The position numbers and the translations under genes were made by a program. The notes beneath the pieces were generated by a model that had not been told where the DNA came from, did no database searches, and was given only the letters and a program-made list of their open reading frames with translations. Source: Saccoglossus kowalevskii (taxonomy: Eukaryota > Hemichordata > Enteropneusta > Harrimaniidae). Taken from it: a stretch of 23,712 nucleotides of DNA. The stretch is taken from positions 216,393 to 240,104 of the forward strand of contig NW_003120422.1 of the NCBI RefSeq assembly GCF_000003605.2, given 5' to 3'. Of this stretch, positions 11,706-19,462 are shown piece by piece (the first letter of the stretch is position 1; every line of letters starts with the position of its first letter).

Positions 11706-11915
11706 ATGGCGGCGTGTAGGCTTTGCGCCGTCTAAAACAGGATGTCTATGTTCGTTGACACATTTCCAAATTTTGTTATTCCAACGTTGAAAATTGTTTG
11801 TGGACAAGTGAATGAAGACCATGGAATGTTTAAATATTTGTGCAAAACGTGTTTTAGTAAACTGTCGAAACTGATAACACATCTACTTGTCCGACCCGGT
11901 CTTCGTTGCAACTAA
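11706..11915 (+). pseudogene. ZAD-like zinc-binding module exon with in-frame stop
   Basis: From the ATG at 11706 the frame reads MAACRLCAV, a TAA at 11733-11735, then continues in the same frame to a TAA at 11913. Across the stop the pattern is Cys4-x2-Cys7-x38-Cys46-x2-Cys49, with the CRLC opening, hydrophobic spacing (FVDTFPNFVIPTL) and a YLCKTCFSKLSKL close. This matches the layout of zinc-finger-associated (ZAD-type, treble-clef) domains, which sit at the N terminus of multi-zinc-finger DNA-binding proteins and mediate dimerisation. No C2H2 fingers follow in this window, so this would be a first exon or an orphan fragment; a weak donor GTAAAC occurs at 11857. The single stop suggests recent inactivation or a sequence error. 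Alternatively, translation could start at Met13 or Met15, losing the first CxxC. The similarity is by pattern only. Confidence 0.5.
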
Positions 11916-13126
11916 CACATCATTTCCCTTAGATACAGCACTAAAGTTTTTTTTCTTTTGATGGTCAGTAAACTCGTTCACAGAGAAAAAGCTAGCAACA
12001 CGTTGATTTCTATATTCAACCGAGCTAGCGCCATGATTTTTATGTAATGTGTCGTTTCTATCGTGAGTTCTGATTGAATAATGCAAATGAGCCCAAGTAA
12101 ATTTTATAATCGTTCGAGGGCGTGCGACATACAATAAATCGTGGTGAAATCTGCAATTGGTTAATTAATGTTGAGGCTTCGGCCGAATAAGTGGTCCTTG
12201 GCTGGCGAAGATGTTAGAAATATCGCATGTAGCAAGCACGATTTGAATATTTACTGAAAAATGGCATTAAAGCGTAATGGTCGTTGTATCCAATATGGAT
12301 CCCAGGACAACGTATACAGCATATGTAAAATGTGATTTTGGTTTACCGAAAATCCCAACAAATGGTTACCTGCAAACATGTATTGTATATTGTGTTTTTT
12401 CATCAATATTTCCTAATGATAAAACAGGAAAATCTTCTGGTTGAATCAATTCACTGACGGAAACAAAGTTATTGTTAAAGACACTCAAATAATGCACATG
12501 ATAAATAAATGGGAAAATGACGCACTGTTGCAAGCGTTATGGAGTATACTTTTTAAATAATTAAAATTAATATTTTAAACAAGAAGCATGTTGGCCAATA
12601 TAGCTTTGCAAAGTGATCCACGATATACTAACAGAAAACACTTGTAAGGGCAGAATGTGATTCTAGTTTGCTTTCTGTAATTTGTTCCAGGGCACCTATG
12701 CGCCGAGTTTAATTTAAATCTGAAGTGTTTTATTGTCATGTAAATAATAGGTGGGGTATACAATATTCTAAACTACTTCTAAATTACTCCTATAGATACC
12801 TCAGAACACGTGTCACGTGTCATTGTGATTATCGATATATCTATTGCCGTGCACGCGTTATACATCATATAATATTTTATGTCTGAAATTGCAAATTTTA
12901 CACACGTGTCTTCAGTTGGTTTCTGTGAATATATGCTTGCATAATTAATGAATTCATCTGCAACAGTACATTAATGAGACCACATGACCAAAATGTGTGC
13001 TATGATTTATTAGTCAAACCGCTTGATCGATTATTGCATCCTATATATTAATATACATGCTGTCGCAGACATTCAGTATGGTACTGGCTGCATGTTCCTT
13101 ACAAAAGTGCTTAAGATATTACCATT
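11916..13126. other. Gene-free stretch with octamer and E-box motifs
   Basis: No convincing coding frame. An ATGCAAAT octamer (POU-factor type) is at 12081-12088. Canonical CACGTG E-boxes are at 12807-12812, 12814-12819 and 12903-12908. A sequence related to the 13.1/13.5-kb repeat pair (CATTAATGAGACCACATGAC) starts at about 12969. Confidence 0.45.
12806..12908. promoter_or_regulatory. Cluster of three CACGTG E-boxes
   Basis: Two CACGTG hexamers lie 7 bp apart, forming a 15-bp palindrome with one unpaired centre base (ACACGTG-T-CACGTGT, 12806-12820). A third sits 84 bp later. bHLH factors bind CACGTG. There is no recognised gene next to it, so a role is speculative. Confidence 0.25.
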
Positions 13127-13605
13127 ATGCACATTAGTGAGGTAACATGGCAATATATGGTCATCTGGTGTATTAATCAAGTTTCTTTTCCAATGCTCTC
13201 AGCTTAGCTTTGGTCGATTTCCCTATCTGAGTTTGAAATACTGATATGACCTGATATGACCGCGTCGTCTGCAATGTGCACTGTTTCCGTCTTTGGGAGA
13301 TCATGCAAATTACGCAATAAGTCAATGTTATTGTTTGCGTCCATACTTTTATCTCAAAAACAAAGTGTACAGTTTTCCCGTTGTACAAGTAGTTTTTCTT
13401 ATTTTTGAAATAAAAGGCATTCTAGACGTGTTTCAGTTTAATTTTTGATAAAATTATGAGCCCAATAACTTTACAAATGCAATAACCTTTTATTAACCAA
13501 AAAGCAAAATTCACAAAAAATAACTCTACCGCATTCTTAATCATGCATATTAACGAGGTAGCTTGACCATATATGGTCTTCTAATTTGTATGAATCGTCT
13601 TTTGT
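13127..13605 (+). repeat. Pair of diverged direct repeats, about 63 bp each
   Basis: ATGCACATTAGTGAGGTAAC (copy from 13127 to about 13190) and ATGCATATTAACGAGGTAGC (copy from 13543 to about 13605) align through AATATATGGTCATCT versus CATATATGGTCTTCT and a TTAATC/GAATC plus CTTTT tail. The offset is 416 bp. A shorter third relative begins near 12969. They are probably remnants of a dispersed repeat family. The sequence between them has no supported gene, apart from a perfect 10-bp tandem duplication CTGATATGAC at 13240-13259. Confidence 0.5.
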
Positions 13606-13896
13606 TTAAAGTGCCCGTGCAATGCCCACCCTCACGTTTCCTATTTTAGATGTGTCCCACTGAAATGGGCAGTTATTGATTTTTTTGCTGAAAATGATTA
13701 CTCGTATCCAAGTAAATTTGGAATATTTCTCGTGTTGTAGCTACGCCCACCCACCGTTTTTTCTTCTTTTTTTTTGTCTATTTTTTTTTGAGAGAGAGTT
13801 TTTAGTCGTTGTGTTGTGTTGTGGGCAGTTGCAGTGAAACGTATAGTCATAGTGTATGTATTCACACGTTTCTAATCGATCCGAAGGTGCAACATC
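13606..13896. other. Gene-free, T-rich interval
   Basis: It contains a long pyrimidine/T-rich tract (about 13757-13790), then GAGAGAGAG and GTTGTGTTGTGTTG low-complexity sequence. I see no gene. Confidence 0.5.
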
Positions 13897-14139
13897 AGTG
13901 GACCATGGAACTATAAATATTTTTTGTGCTATAACCGAAACAACTCGATCACGTGATCTCCCGAAGTCGCCCGAAAATGACCGATAGTCGGAGACAAACG
14001 TTCATTTGCGTAAATCGGCTTATTTTTTAATGCGACGAAATAAACAGTCAAAATAAACATTCGACATCGCGGCAACTATCATAGTTCAAAGGAAACGAAG
14101 TGGTTGTTCTTCCTGGGGTTTATAGTTCCATGAGTGGAC
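13897..14139. mobile_element. 229-bp MITE with 14-bp TIRs and 7-bp target duplication
   Basis: CATGGAACTATAAA (13904-13917) and its exact reverse complement TTTATAGTTCCATG (14119-14132) bound a 229-bp segment. Directly outside both ends is the same 7-mer AGTGGAC (13897-13903 and 14133-14139), as expected of a target-site duplication. There is no transposase frame inside, so it is non-autonomous. The interior includes a 12-bp palindrome GATCACGTGATC (13947-13958). A 7-bp duplication with CA...TG ends does not match the usual 8 bp of hAT; P-type (7-8 bp) or Dada-type (6-7 bp) families are possible, but the superfamily is not established. Confidence 0.8.
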
Positions 14140-15393
14140 GAAAGCCACTTAACGTAAACCTGGCGCAACACATTTGAAAGAAATAGATTCCGGACCAGCC
14201 CATGATCACCGAGGCGGATTTTAGAAGAGAAAGAGACGTCCGGCAAGTGTTTCAAATGAGTTAACTTTTTTTGCGATCGTGATTATCGTTTTATCGCTTA
14301 GTCCCTGTTAGGTAAAAGGTAGCAATAATTTTGACAGTGACACGAAAACGAAGCGTCGGACAAACAGGAAATTACACAGCCCTTACACACTTCTAATTGT
14401 TTTCATTTTCGAAGGCTAAAAGTTTCTGAATTGTTTGGTGATTGGTGTTGAATGTCGAATTCACACCTCTGTTCTTTTTTTTACCTCCATGCTTGCAGCT
14501 TGATCTGCTTAATAATTTATGAAATAAGAATTACCAGTTGAAAGTCATTCTAACCATAGGTCTATATTGTAACACGACATATTCGTGCTCACCACTTCGC
14601 TATGGCCACCATAGAACTAACTGCCTATGCCGACACTTTCTTCAGTTTAGTTGTGTCTTCTCTCTTATGCTGAGTGATTTTCTTAGATTGATCTGTCAAA
14701 ATAAAATACATAGTTGTTTAATTTTCGCAGTGTTTAAAATCATATCATGCTACAAGAAAATATATAATATAACTTCACTATGGACGTGTACAAAACGCAT
14801 GGAGCTTAAAAAAGAGCACCAAGTTGTACGTAGTGGGGCATAACCGGACTGTATAGACAAACACCATACAGATGACCCATTATTTGCAATGACCAAGATG
14901 AGGTTTCCATTTCGTGTTGATTCAAACAGCAGAAAACGTTTTTTTATTTGCTCGACAAGGAAAACTGGGTATCGCAATTAGTCATAAGTCTCTGCGTATT
15001 CAGTCGTTGTCGATATACTGTACGCGTTACATATATCCAATCAAATTTACATTCCTTGAAAATGATTGTTCTCAGAATCATATTTTAAATATTACAAAGT
15101 AGTATGTATCGTCACTACAGTTTTGCATCAAACGTTTAATTTAGCAAATATATAAACGTCAAATTGAATTCATCGTCTGGATTATTATCACTATGAGTTA
15201 GTTCCTCGCATATTTTACTGCGAGTGATTTTTTCAATCCATTTGGTGGGTGACATCTTCGGATAAAACATTCGTAGTCGTATTGTGATCGAGTCAGTCAA
15301 TCGCAGTTGATTCGGCAACAGCCAACATAGTTCTGGTCCGTTCAGTCCGTCCACGTGCTAAATTCAAATAGCAGTTTACATGTGACACAATGA
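14140..15393. other. Gene-free stretch
   Basis: No supported gene. A 20-codon ATG frame at 14202-14264 and open frames at 14538-14843 (plus, starts with TTG) and 15354-15136 (minus, starts with GTG) lack recognisable motifs and eukaryotic starts. Confidence 0.5.
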
Positions 15394-15587
15394 GAGTGAC
15401 AGTGGTTTATCTGCACAAGGCTGCGCCTTCTGTTTTAGCATTCAGTTTGTAATCCTTGATTCTTTCAGTTCTGTAGGACAAACAGGCTCTGGCCACAAAT
15501 ACAGTAACGGTAGTTTATTTGCACACGGCCGCGCCTGCTGTTTTAGCGATTCAGTTTGTATAAATCCATGATTCTTTTAGCTATGTC
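15394..15587 (+). repeat. Imperfect tandem duplication, 108-bp period
   Basis: The segment from about 15394 to 15477 recurs from about 15502 to 15587. Shared blocks include CAGTxxCxGTxGTTTAT, TGCACA(A/C)GGC(T/C)GCGCCT, CTGTTTTAGC (15430 and 15538), TTCAGTTTGTA and TTGATTCTTT/ATGATTCTTT. The identity is clearly above chance, with small indels. Confidence 0.7.
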
Positions 15588-15659
15588 ACATTCCCTCAAC
15601 ACCCTGTTGGGAAACGCCTTTGTTGTTTATCCCCGATCGCCCATGAAGGCGCGACAATG

Positions 15660-16056
15660 TCATATAAATCATTATCGGATAATTATCGTCTAATAAAATC
15701 TAATGAAATTCTGGCAGAGATGTCTAACTTAGACATTTTTAGACGATATTATCGATAATATCGGAGAAAACGAACTGTCCCAATAGTTGCCCAGACAGAC
15801 CTGTCTAACTTAGACATTATTAGACATTGTTAGACGATATTATCGATAATATCGGAGAAAAACGAGCTGTCCCAATAGTTGCCCAGGCAGACCAGTCTAA
15901 CTTAGACATTTTTAGATATTGTTAGACGATATTATCGATAATATCGGAGAAAAACGAACTCTCCCAATAGTTGCCCAGACAGACCTGTCTAACTTAAATT
16001 TGTTTAGACATTGTTATTGTTGTCCAGACAGACCTGTTTAACTTTTTCCCCGATAT
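15660..16056 (+). repeat. Palindrome-rich satellite, about 92-bp period
   Basis: Three full monomers and flanking partial ones. TGTCTAACTT-type starts occur at 15721, 15802, 15894 (AGTCTAACTT), 15986 and 16035 (TGTTTAACTT). Spacings are 81, 92, 92 and 49. Each full monomer carries the perfect 20-bp palindrome CGATATTATCGATAATATCG (15744-15763, 15835-15854, 15927-15946). The monomers also carry an interrupted palindrome TGTCTAA-C-TTAGACA and a third one, AGACAG-AC-CTGTCT. Degenerate related sequence (TATCGGATAATTATCG) leads in from about 15672. There is no coding content. Confidence 0.88.
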
Positions 16057-16076
16057 TATATCCGGATCCGGATATA
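16057..16076. repeat. Perfect 20-bp palindrome
   Basis: TATATCCGGATCCGGATATA is its own reverse complement. It sits immediately after the last partial satellite unit and may mark the array boundary or a cruciform. No function is known. Confidence 0.85.
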
Positions 16077-16600
16077 TTCAAAAAAACGGGAGATGCCTTC
16101 TGGACATTTTGATCTTTGCAGCTGTGTAAGGATTTTAAGAATCGACCAAGAATCAGGGGAGTTACAAGTAACTGAATGTCTTAGTGTTTACCTCAAATAG
16201 TTTTTGAATATATAATGAGCAACTTTGAAACGATATTTCTCGCTGTTGCGGATTTTGCGGAAGGTTTCCAATATTTTTTCGGAGAGAGCTTATCGCTGCG
16301 TTTTGAACGATCATACTTCTTTGTGTGTTACCCGTTTTGTTTTCGTGTTCCGGGATGCCGAAACATGAGATAGCTCGTGTCATGTACATATCTCTCCCAA
16401 AGAATCAGCGTGATCCAATAACGGTAAAAACTGGAGGTGCGTTATTTTTGTCGCGTTCGACTTCATAGTACGCGATCTACGCGTTGTTCAGTGACTGTTT
16501 CAATTTTCTATTGTGTGTCAGTATTGTTGCTATTTCGAGTTTCACTGATTTTGTTTGACTTCCGTCATAGTTTTGTATAAAAATAGCCCAGTAATTTCTT
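16077..16600. other. Stretch without a supported gene
   Basis: A 75-codon minus-strand ATG frame (16389-16162) contains a donor-like GGTAAC but no motif I recognise. It could conceivably be a later exon of the minus-strand candidate at 16759-16640, but no good acceptor precedes it. Confidence 0.35.
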
Positions 16601-16606
16601 TTTATT
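16601..16606 (-). terminator. AATAAA polyadenylation hexamer (minus strand)
   Basis: The plus strand reads TTTATT, giving a canonical AATAAA on the minus strand 33 nt past the stop of the small minus-strand ORF. It is consistent with a very short transcript, but AATAAA is common in AT-rich DNA. Confidence 0.25.
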
Positions 16607-16639
16607 CCTAATTTCAGGAAATGAAAAACACGAGATCGA

Positions 16640-16759
16640 TCAGGGGTTGCAAAGTTCTACAGAGAAATTGTCATTATCTTCGTCAAAATGTTCTCCTAAA
16701 ATAGCTTCCCACTCGTAATTATCGTCTTCAGATTCGCCAAATTTTTCCGTAAATGCCAT
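16640..16759 (-). CDS. Possible 39-codon acidic ORF or first exon
   Basis: A minus-strand ATG in strong context (GAAAATGGCA) opens a 39-residue frame beginning MAFTEKFGESEDDNYEWEA and ending in VELCNP before TGA. It is strongly acidic (many Asp/Glu), with no signal peptide or membrane segment and no recognised family. It is favoured by its surroundings: an AGGAAGTG ETS-type site 36 nt upstream, a TCTCGCGA-containing palindrome beyond that, and AATAAA 33 nt after the stop. Acidic leaders like this are common in first exons of nuclear or transposase-derived proteins, but that is only an analogy. It could be a true micropeptide gene, a first exon with an unrecognised donor, or chance. Confidence 0.3.
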   Translation of the reverse strand: MAFTEKFGESEDDNYEWEAILGEHFDEDNDNFSVELCNP

Positions 16760-16794
16760 TTTCGAAGTTCACTGACAACTCCTGTCGTCTATGT

Positions 16795-16830
16795 CACTTC
16801 CTGTCTTTATTTCTCGCGATGCATCGCGAT
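16795..16830 (-). promoter_or_regulatory. ETS site and CGCG palindrome, candidate promoter
   Basis: On the minus strand AGGAAGTG (16802-16795) matches the ETS/GABP core often found at TATA-less start sites. Behind it is a perfect 16-bp palindrome TCGCGATGCATCGCGA (16814-16829), overlapping TCTCGCGA (16812-16819 region), a motif of broadly active metazoan promoters. The direction is inferred from the ATG downstream at 16759. Confidence 0.35.
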
Positions 16831-17437
16831 AGTTGATTGTAATATGAATAGATCTCGCGTTATTTTGTGAAATATAATGAAAATGTTAGGATAAGAACTG
16901 ATAACCTAAACAAACGTGGCACACATTACTTCAAAAGAAAACGCCGCGTTGTGAGTCTGTTGTATTACTAGTCTGAGATGCAACAGAGTACTGTGTATGT
17001 GTGTCTACTAGTATACTGAATATGGTTTATCATTACCTTATAAATATACATATAAACGATCACACTAAAAAACTTTGTAAACCAAATAATATCCCTGCCT
17101 TTACGGTTCTTGATTTCGACACGCTCCACTATTTTTACAACTGTGCCAATCACACTGGTTCAAAGTATGGAATAAATAATTTGATCTCAATTGTCCCGAG
17201 TATTGCTTACTTATTTAAAACGAGGTTAATTTCTTTATATTATCTCATTTGGTTTATGTATTGGCCAGTCCTACGGATATAATATTGTACTGACCACCAC
17301 TGGTGAGATTATATTACCCAAATACATGGGAGAATTGGAATAGTATTATGTCCATAACAAGAGTCCATGTATCGTGCAAATAGGATAAAATTATCCTTCC
17401 AGTGATGACCGGTTCACGGGAAATGTATCATGAATGA
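16831..17437. other. Gene-free AT-rich stretch before the minisatellite
   Basis: A 93-codon open frame at 17001-17282 starts with GTG and is low-complexity and hydrophobic, so it is not called. AGGATAA-AA-TTATCCT (17382-17397) is an interrupted palindrome resembling the core of the minisatellite that follows. Confidence 0.45.
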
Positions 17438-17690
17438 TCCCAACAACAAGGGAGATAATATTATTCTTCTGTGGTCCCAACAACAAGGGAGATAATATTA
17501 TTCCTCGGTGGTCCCAACAACAAGGGAGATAATATTATCCCTGAGTGGTCCCAACAACAAGGGAGATATTATTCCTCGGTGGTCCCAACAACAAGGGAGA
17601 TAATATTATCCCTGGCTTGTCCCAACAGAAAGTGGGATAATATAATTTCTGATTGGCCACAGCAAGGGAGACAATATCTTCGAGTAAAAT
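17438..17690 (+). repeat. 37-bp minisatellite, about 7 copies
   Basis: Units start TCCCAACAACAAGGGAGATA at 17438, 17475, 17512, 17549 and 17583. A diverged unit starts at 17620 and a weak last unit near 17657. Spacings are 37, 37, 37, 34 and 37 bp. Each unit contains GGGAGATAATATTATCCC, a near-palindrome (GGGATAATATTATCCC with one inserted base). A 73-codon frame runs through the array because the 34-bp unit and point changes avoid stops; it is a by-product of the repeat, not a gene. Confidence 0.92.
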
Positions 17691-18239
17691 AGTAATACGT
17701 AGTTATATTGTGATTTTCAAAATGTTCATAATCTTGGGTTAAATTATGCTATTTTGATTATTATTGCATTCTCCACTGGTGAAGTGGAATATTTATGGTC
17801 ATAATAATTCCATGTTGCTAGAAAACACTGTTTTAACTGTTGAAGTCTGCTGTATTGAAACTAATTGTCATATTGCGAGAAGGTTATAATTGACCAGTTA
17901 TCAAAATATATTGAAATTTCGGCAAACGTACTATGTTTAGAATATGCTCAGTCCTTGATGCCACATTTTCAAACTGAGACTGTAGGAGCCATGAGACTTG
18001 TTTTGCCCCACAAATTGTATTCTCTACCTTTTCGTCATCGAGTCAACTGAATTTAGGAACAAGAGACTAGATGGTGGACATAGGGCGCCACCGTTTGCAT
18101 CTAAAATGTATTGTTTCGGAGTTGTATATATATAAATTGAGCCAACTAATAGTACTAGTTTGTAAAACAAAGACGAAAAATACTATCTAGAAAAATAACA
18201 TATTTTATGAAATTAAAAGAAATTAGAATTTATCTAGTT
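17691..18239. other. Gene-free AT-rich stretch
   Basis: I see nothing recognisable. The phrase CCACTGGTGA occurs on both sides of the minisatellite (about 17298 and 17773), which may mark a larger repeat enclosing it. Confidence 0.45.
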
Positions 18240-18505
18240 AATATGTTGAATATAAATACCTAATTTTATTTTGTTATATTATACGCAAAAACTCTTGAAC
18301 ATTGCAATAACTCGTGACATGCACGAGTGTTGTTTTGTATCATATATATCACACAAAGAAGAATATATCTTTTGAAGGATTAAGTTAAATATATGTAAAT
18401 TTCTCTTTCAAAAACATACACATAATAACCTAAACGTGCATTTCGCCTTATTTTCAGATTAGCTTGTTTGTAAATGATTTTGTCAATCATGATATTCTCT
18501 CAATG
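18240..18505 (+). repeat. Dispersed repeat, copy 1 (empty site)
   Basis: This copy aligns with 19135-19462. Shared landmarks in order are TTGAAT near the start, CACGAGTRTT, TATATATCAC, TAAACGTG, TTCAGATTAGCTT and CTCAATG. At 18342-18352 it reads CATATATATCAC directly followed by ACAAA, without the 67-bp insert present in copy 2. It also holds an interrupted palindrome ACTCGTG-ACATG-CACGAGT (18310-18328). It is diverged and non-coding. Confidence 0.6.
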
Positions 18506-19114
18506 TGGCGAGTTATCATTTATCGTAGTCGGTGAAAAAAAATTGTCAATGTGAAACAAATGCTCAAATAATCGACAACATGGTGTTGACCACTCGGGTC
18601 GTCATTGGGATGCATGTCATTTGACACAACATCATAAATTATGGGTCAATACCTTACACGTTTCGTTGCTCAATGAAAGATATATACCGATATTGCATGA
18701 TTTAATATATGTTCATTACTACGTCTCTCTCCCGATATGTGCACAGTGTTTGTCACTATCAGTTGTCATGAAAACATATCTTCTTGTGTGTTATATTTTA
18801 ACTGGTCATTATGTTATCCCTATACATGGGATGTGTTTGTATATCATGCCCGATATTTTGTAATCATAGGAATTCGCGTCAGTTTATATTATTTTGTTTT
18901 GAGGAGACTTACTTAGCTTAATAGTAAATGGTTTCGCAGATGTGATATACACCGAACTTGTATGCTTCTGCTTCCACGATTCATGGTGAAAATACCATAA
19001 GCTCGAAACGTAACTTTAATTAATCTTACAGAAATGGTGGACTTCCGGTGAACTATTTTCCACAATAATTGAGATTGGCGAATTTGGGCATAAATGTATA
19101 TTTCATTAAATTAT
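18506..19114. other. Gene-free interval between the two repeat copies
   Basis: No coding motif. If the flanking copies were direct terminal repeats of a small element, this would be its interior. TGGCGAGTTATC shortly after copy 1 is the only faint primer-binding-site-like sequence, and no purine tract precedes copy 2. Confidence 0.4.
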
Positions 19115-19148
19115 TGGGAATTATAATTCCCATTCAATATATTGAATG
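19115..19148. repeat. Two abutting perfect 18-bp palindromes
   Basis: TGGGAATTATAATTCCCA (19115-19132) and CATTCAATATATTGAATG (19131-19148) are each exact palindromes and share two bases. Back-to-back palindromes could extrude paired hairpins. They lie at the left edge of repeat copy 2. Confidence 0.85.
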
Positions 19149-19462
19149 TAACTGGTAATTCAACTTTCTGCTATCATGCGAAATAACCCTGAGACATCGA
19201 AACAAAAAAACTTATACACGAGTATTCTTTTGGTATAATATATATCACCAGAGGTACATGACGGGATCTTGTAATCATGTCACTGTAGTTGCAAACCCCA
19301 AGTAATGTACCTCTGATATCACATACAAATTCATTTCTCCTTAGATGAATAATTAGGTGCAGTATAAAAAAAATCCTTGGTCTACTTAACTGTGATAAAC
19401 GTGTGTTTTAACGGTATATTCAGATTAGCTTTTGTTTCACATCCATGTTATTCACTCAATGC
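19135..19462 (+). repeat. Dispersed repeat, copy 2 (carries a 67-bp insertion)
   Basis: Diverged paralogue of 18240-18505. Without the 74 bp made up of the MITE plus one duplicated 7-mer, its length (about 254 bp) matches copy 1. Landmarks are ACACGAGTATTC (about 19217), TATATATCAC (19239-19248), TAAACGTGTG (about 19397), TATTCAGATTAGCTT and CACTCAATG near the end. Confidence 0.6.
19242..19322. mobile_element. 67-bp MITE with 11-bp TIRs and 7-bp target duplication
   Basis: CAGAGGTACAT (19249-19259) and ATGTACCTCTG (19305-19315) are exact inverted termini of a 67-bp segment. ATATCAC flanks both sides (19242-19248 and 19316-19322). The paralogous sequence at 18342-18352 has a single ATATCAC and no insert, independently supporting insertion here. 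The CAGAGGT-type terminus recalls hAT elements, but the duplication is 7 rather than 8 bp. There is no coding capacity. Confidence 0.82.

Noticed and set aside
14202..14264. 20-codon ATG frame (MITEADFRRERD...) as a first exon
   Set aside because: Coding-like residues, but too short, with no donor site or promoter evidence.
17471..17692. 73-codon frame with repeated VPTTREII/WSQQQGR-like phrases
   Set aside because: It is the translation of the 37-bp minisatellite; the unit is not a multiple of three and phrases change frame from unit to unit.
18240..19462. Repeat pair as LTRs of a small LTR/TRIM element
   Set aside because: No purine tract, no convincing primer-binding site and no matching 5-bp flanks; left as an alternative only.
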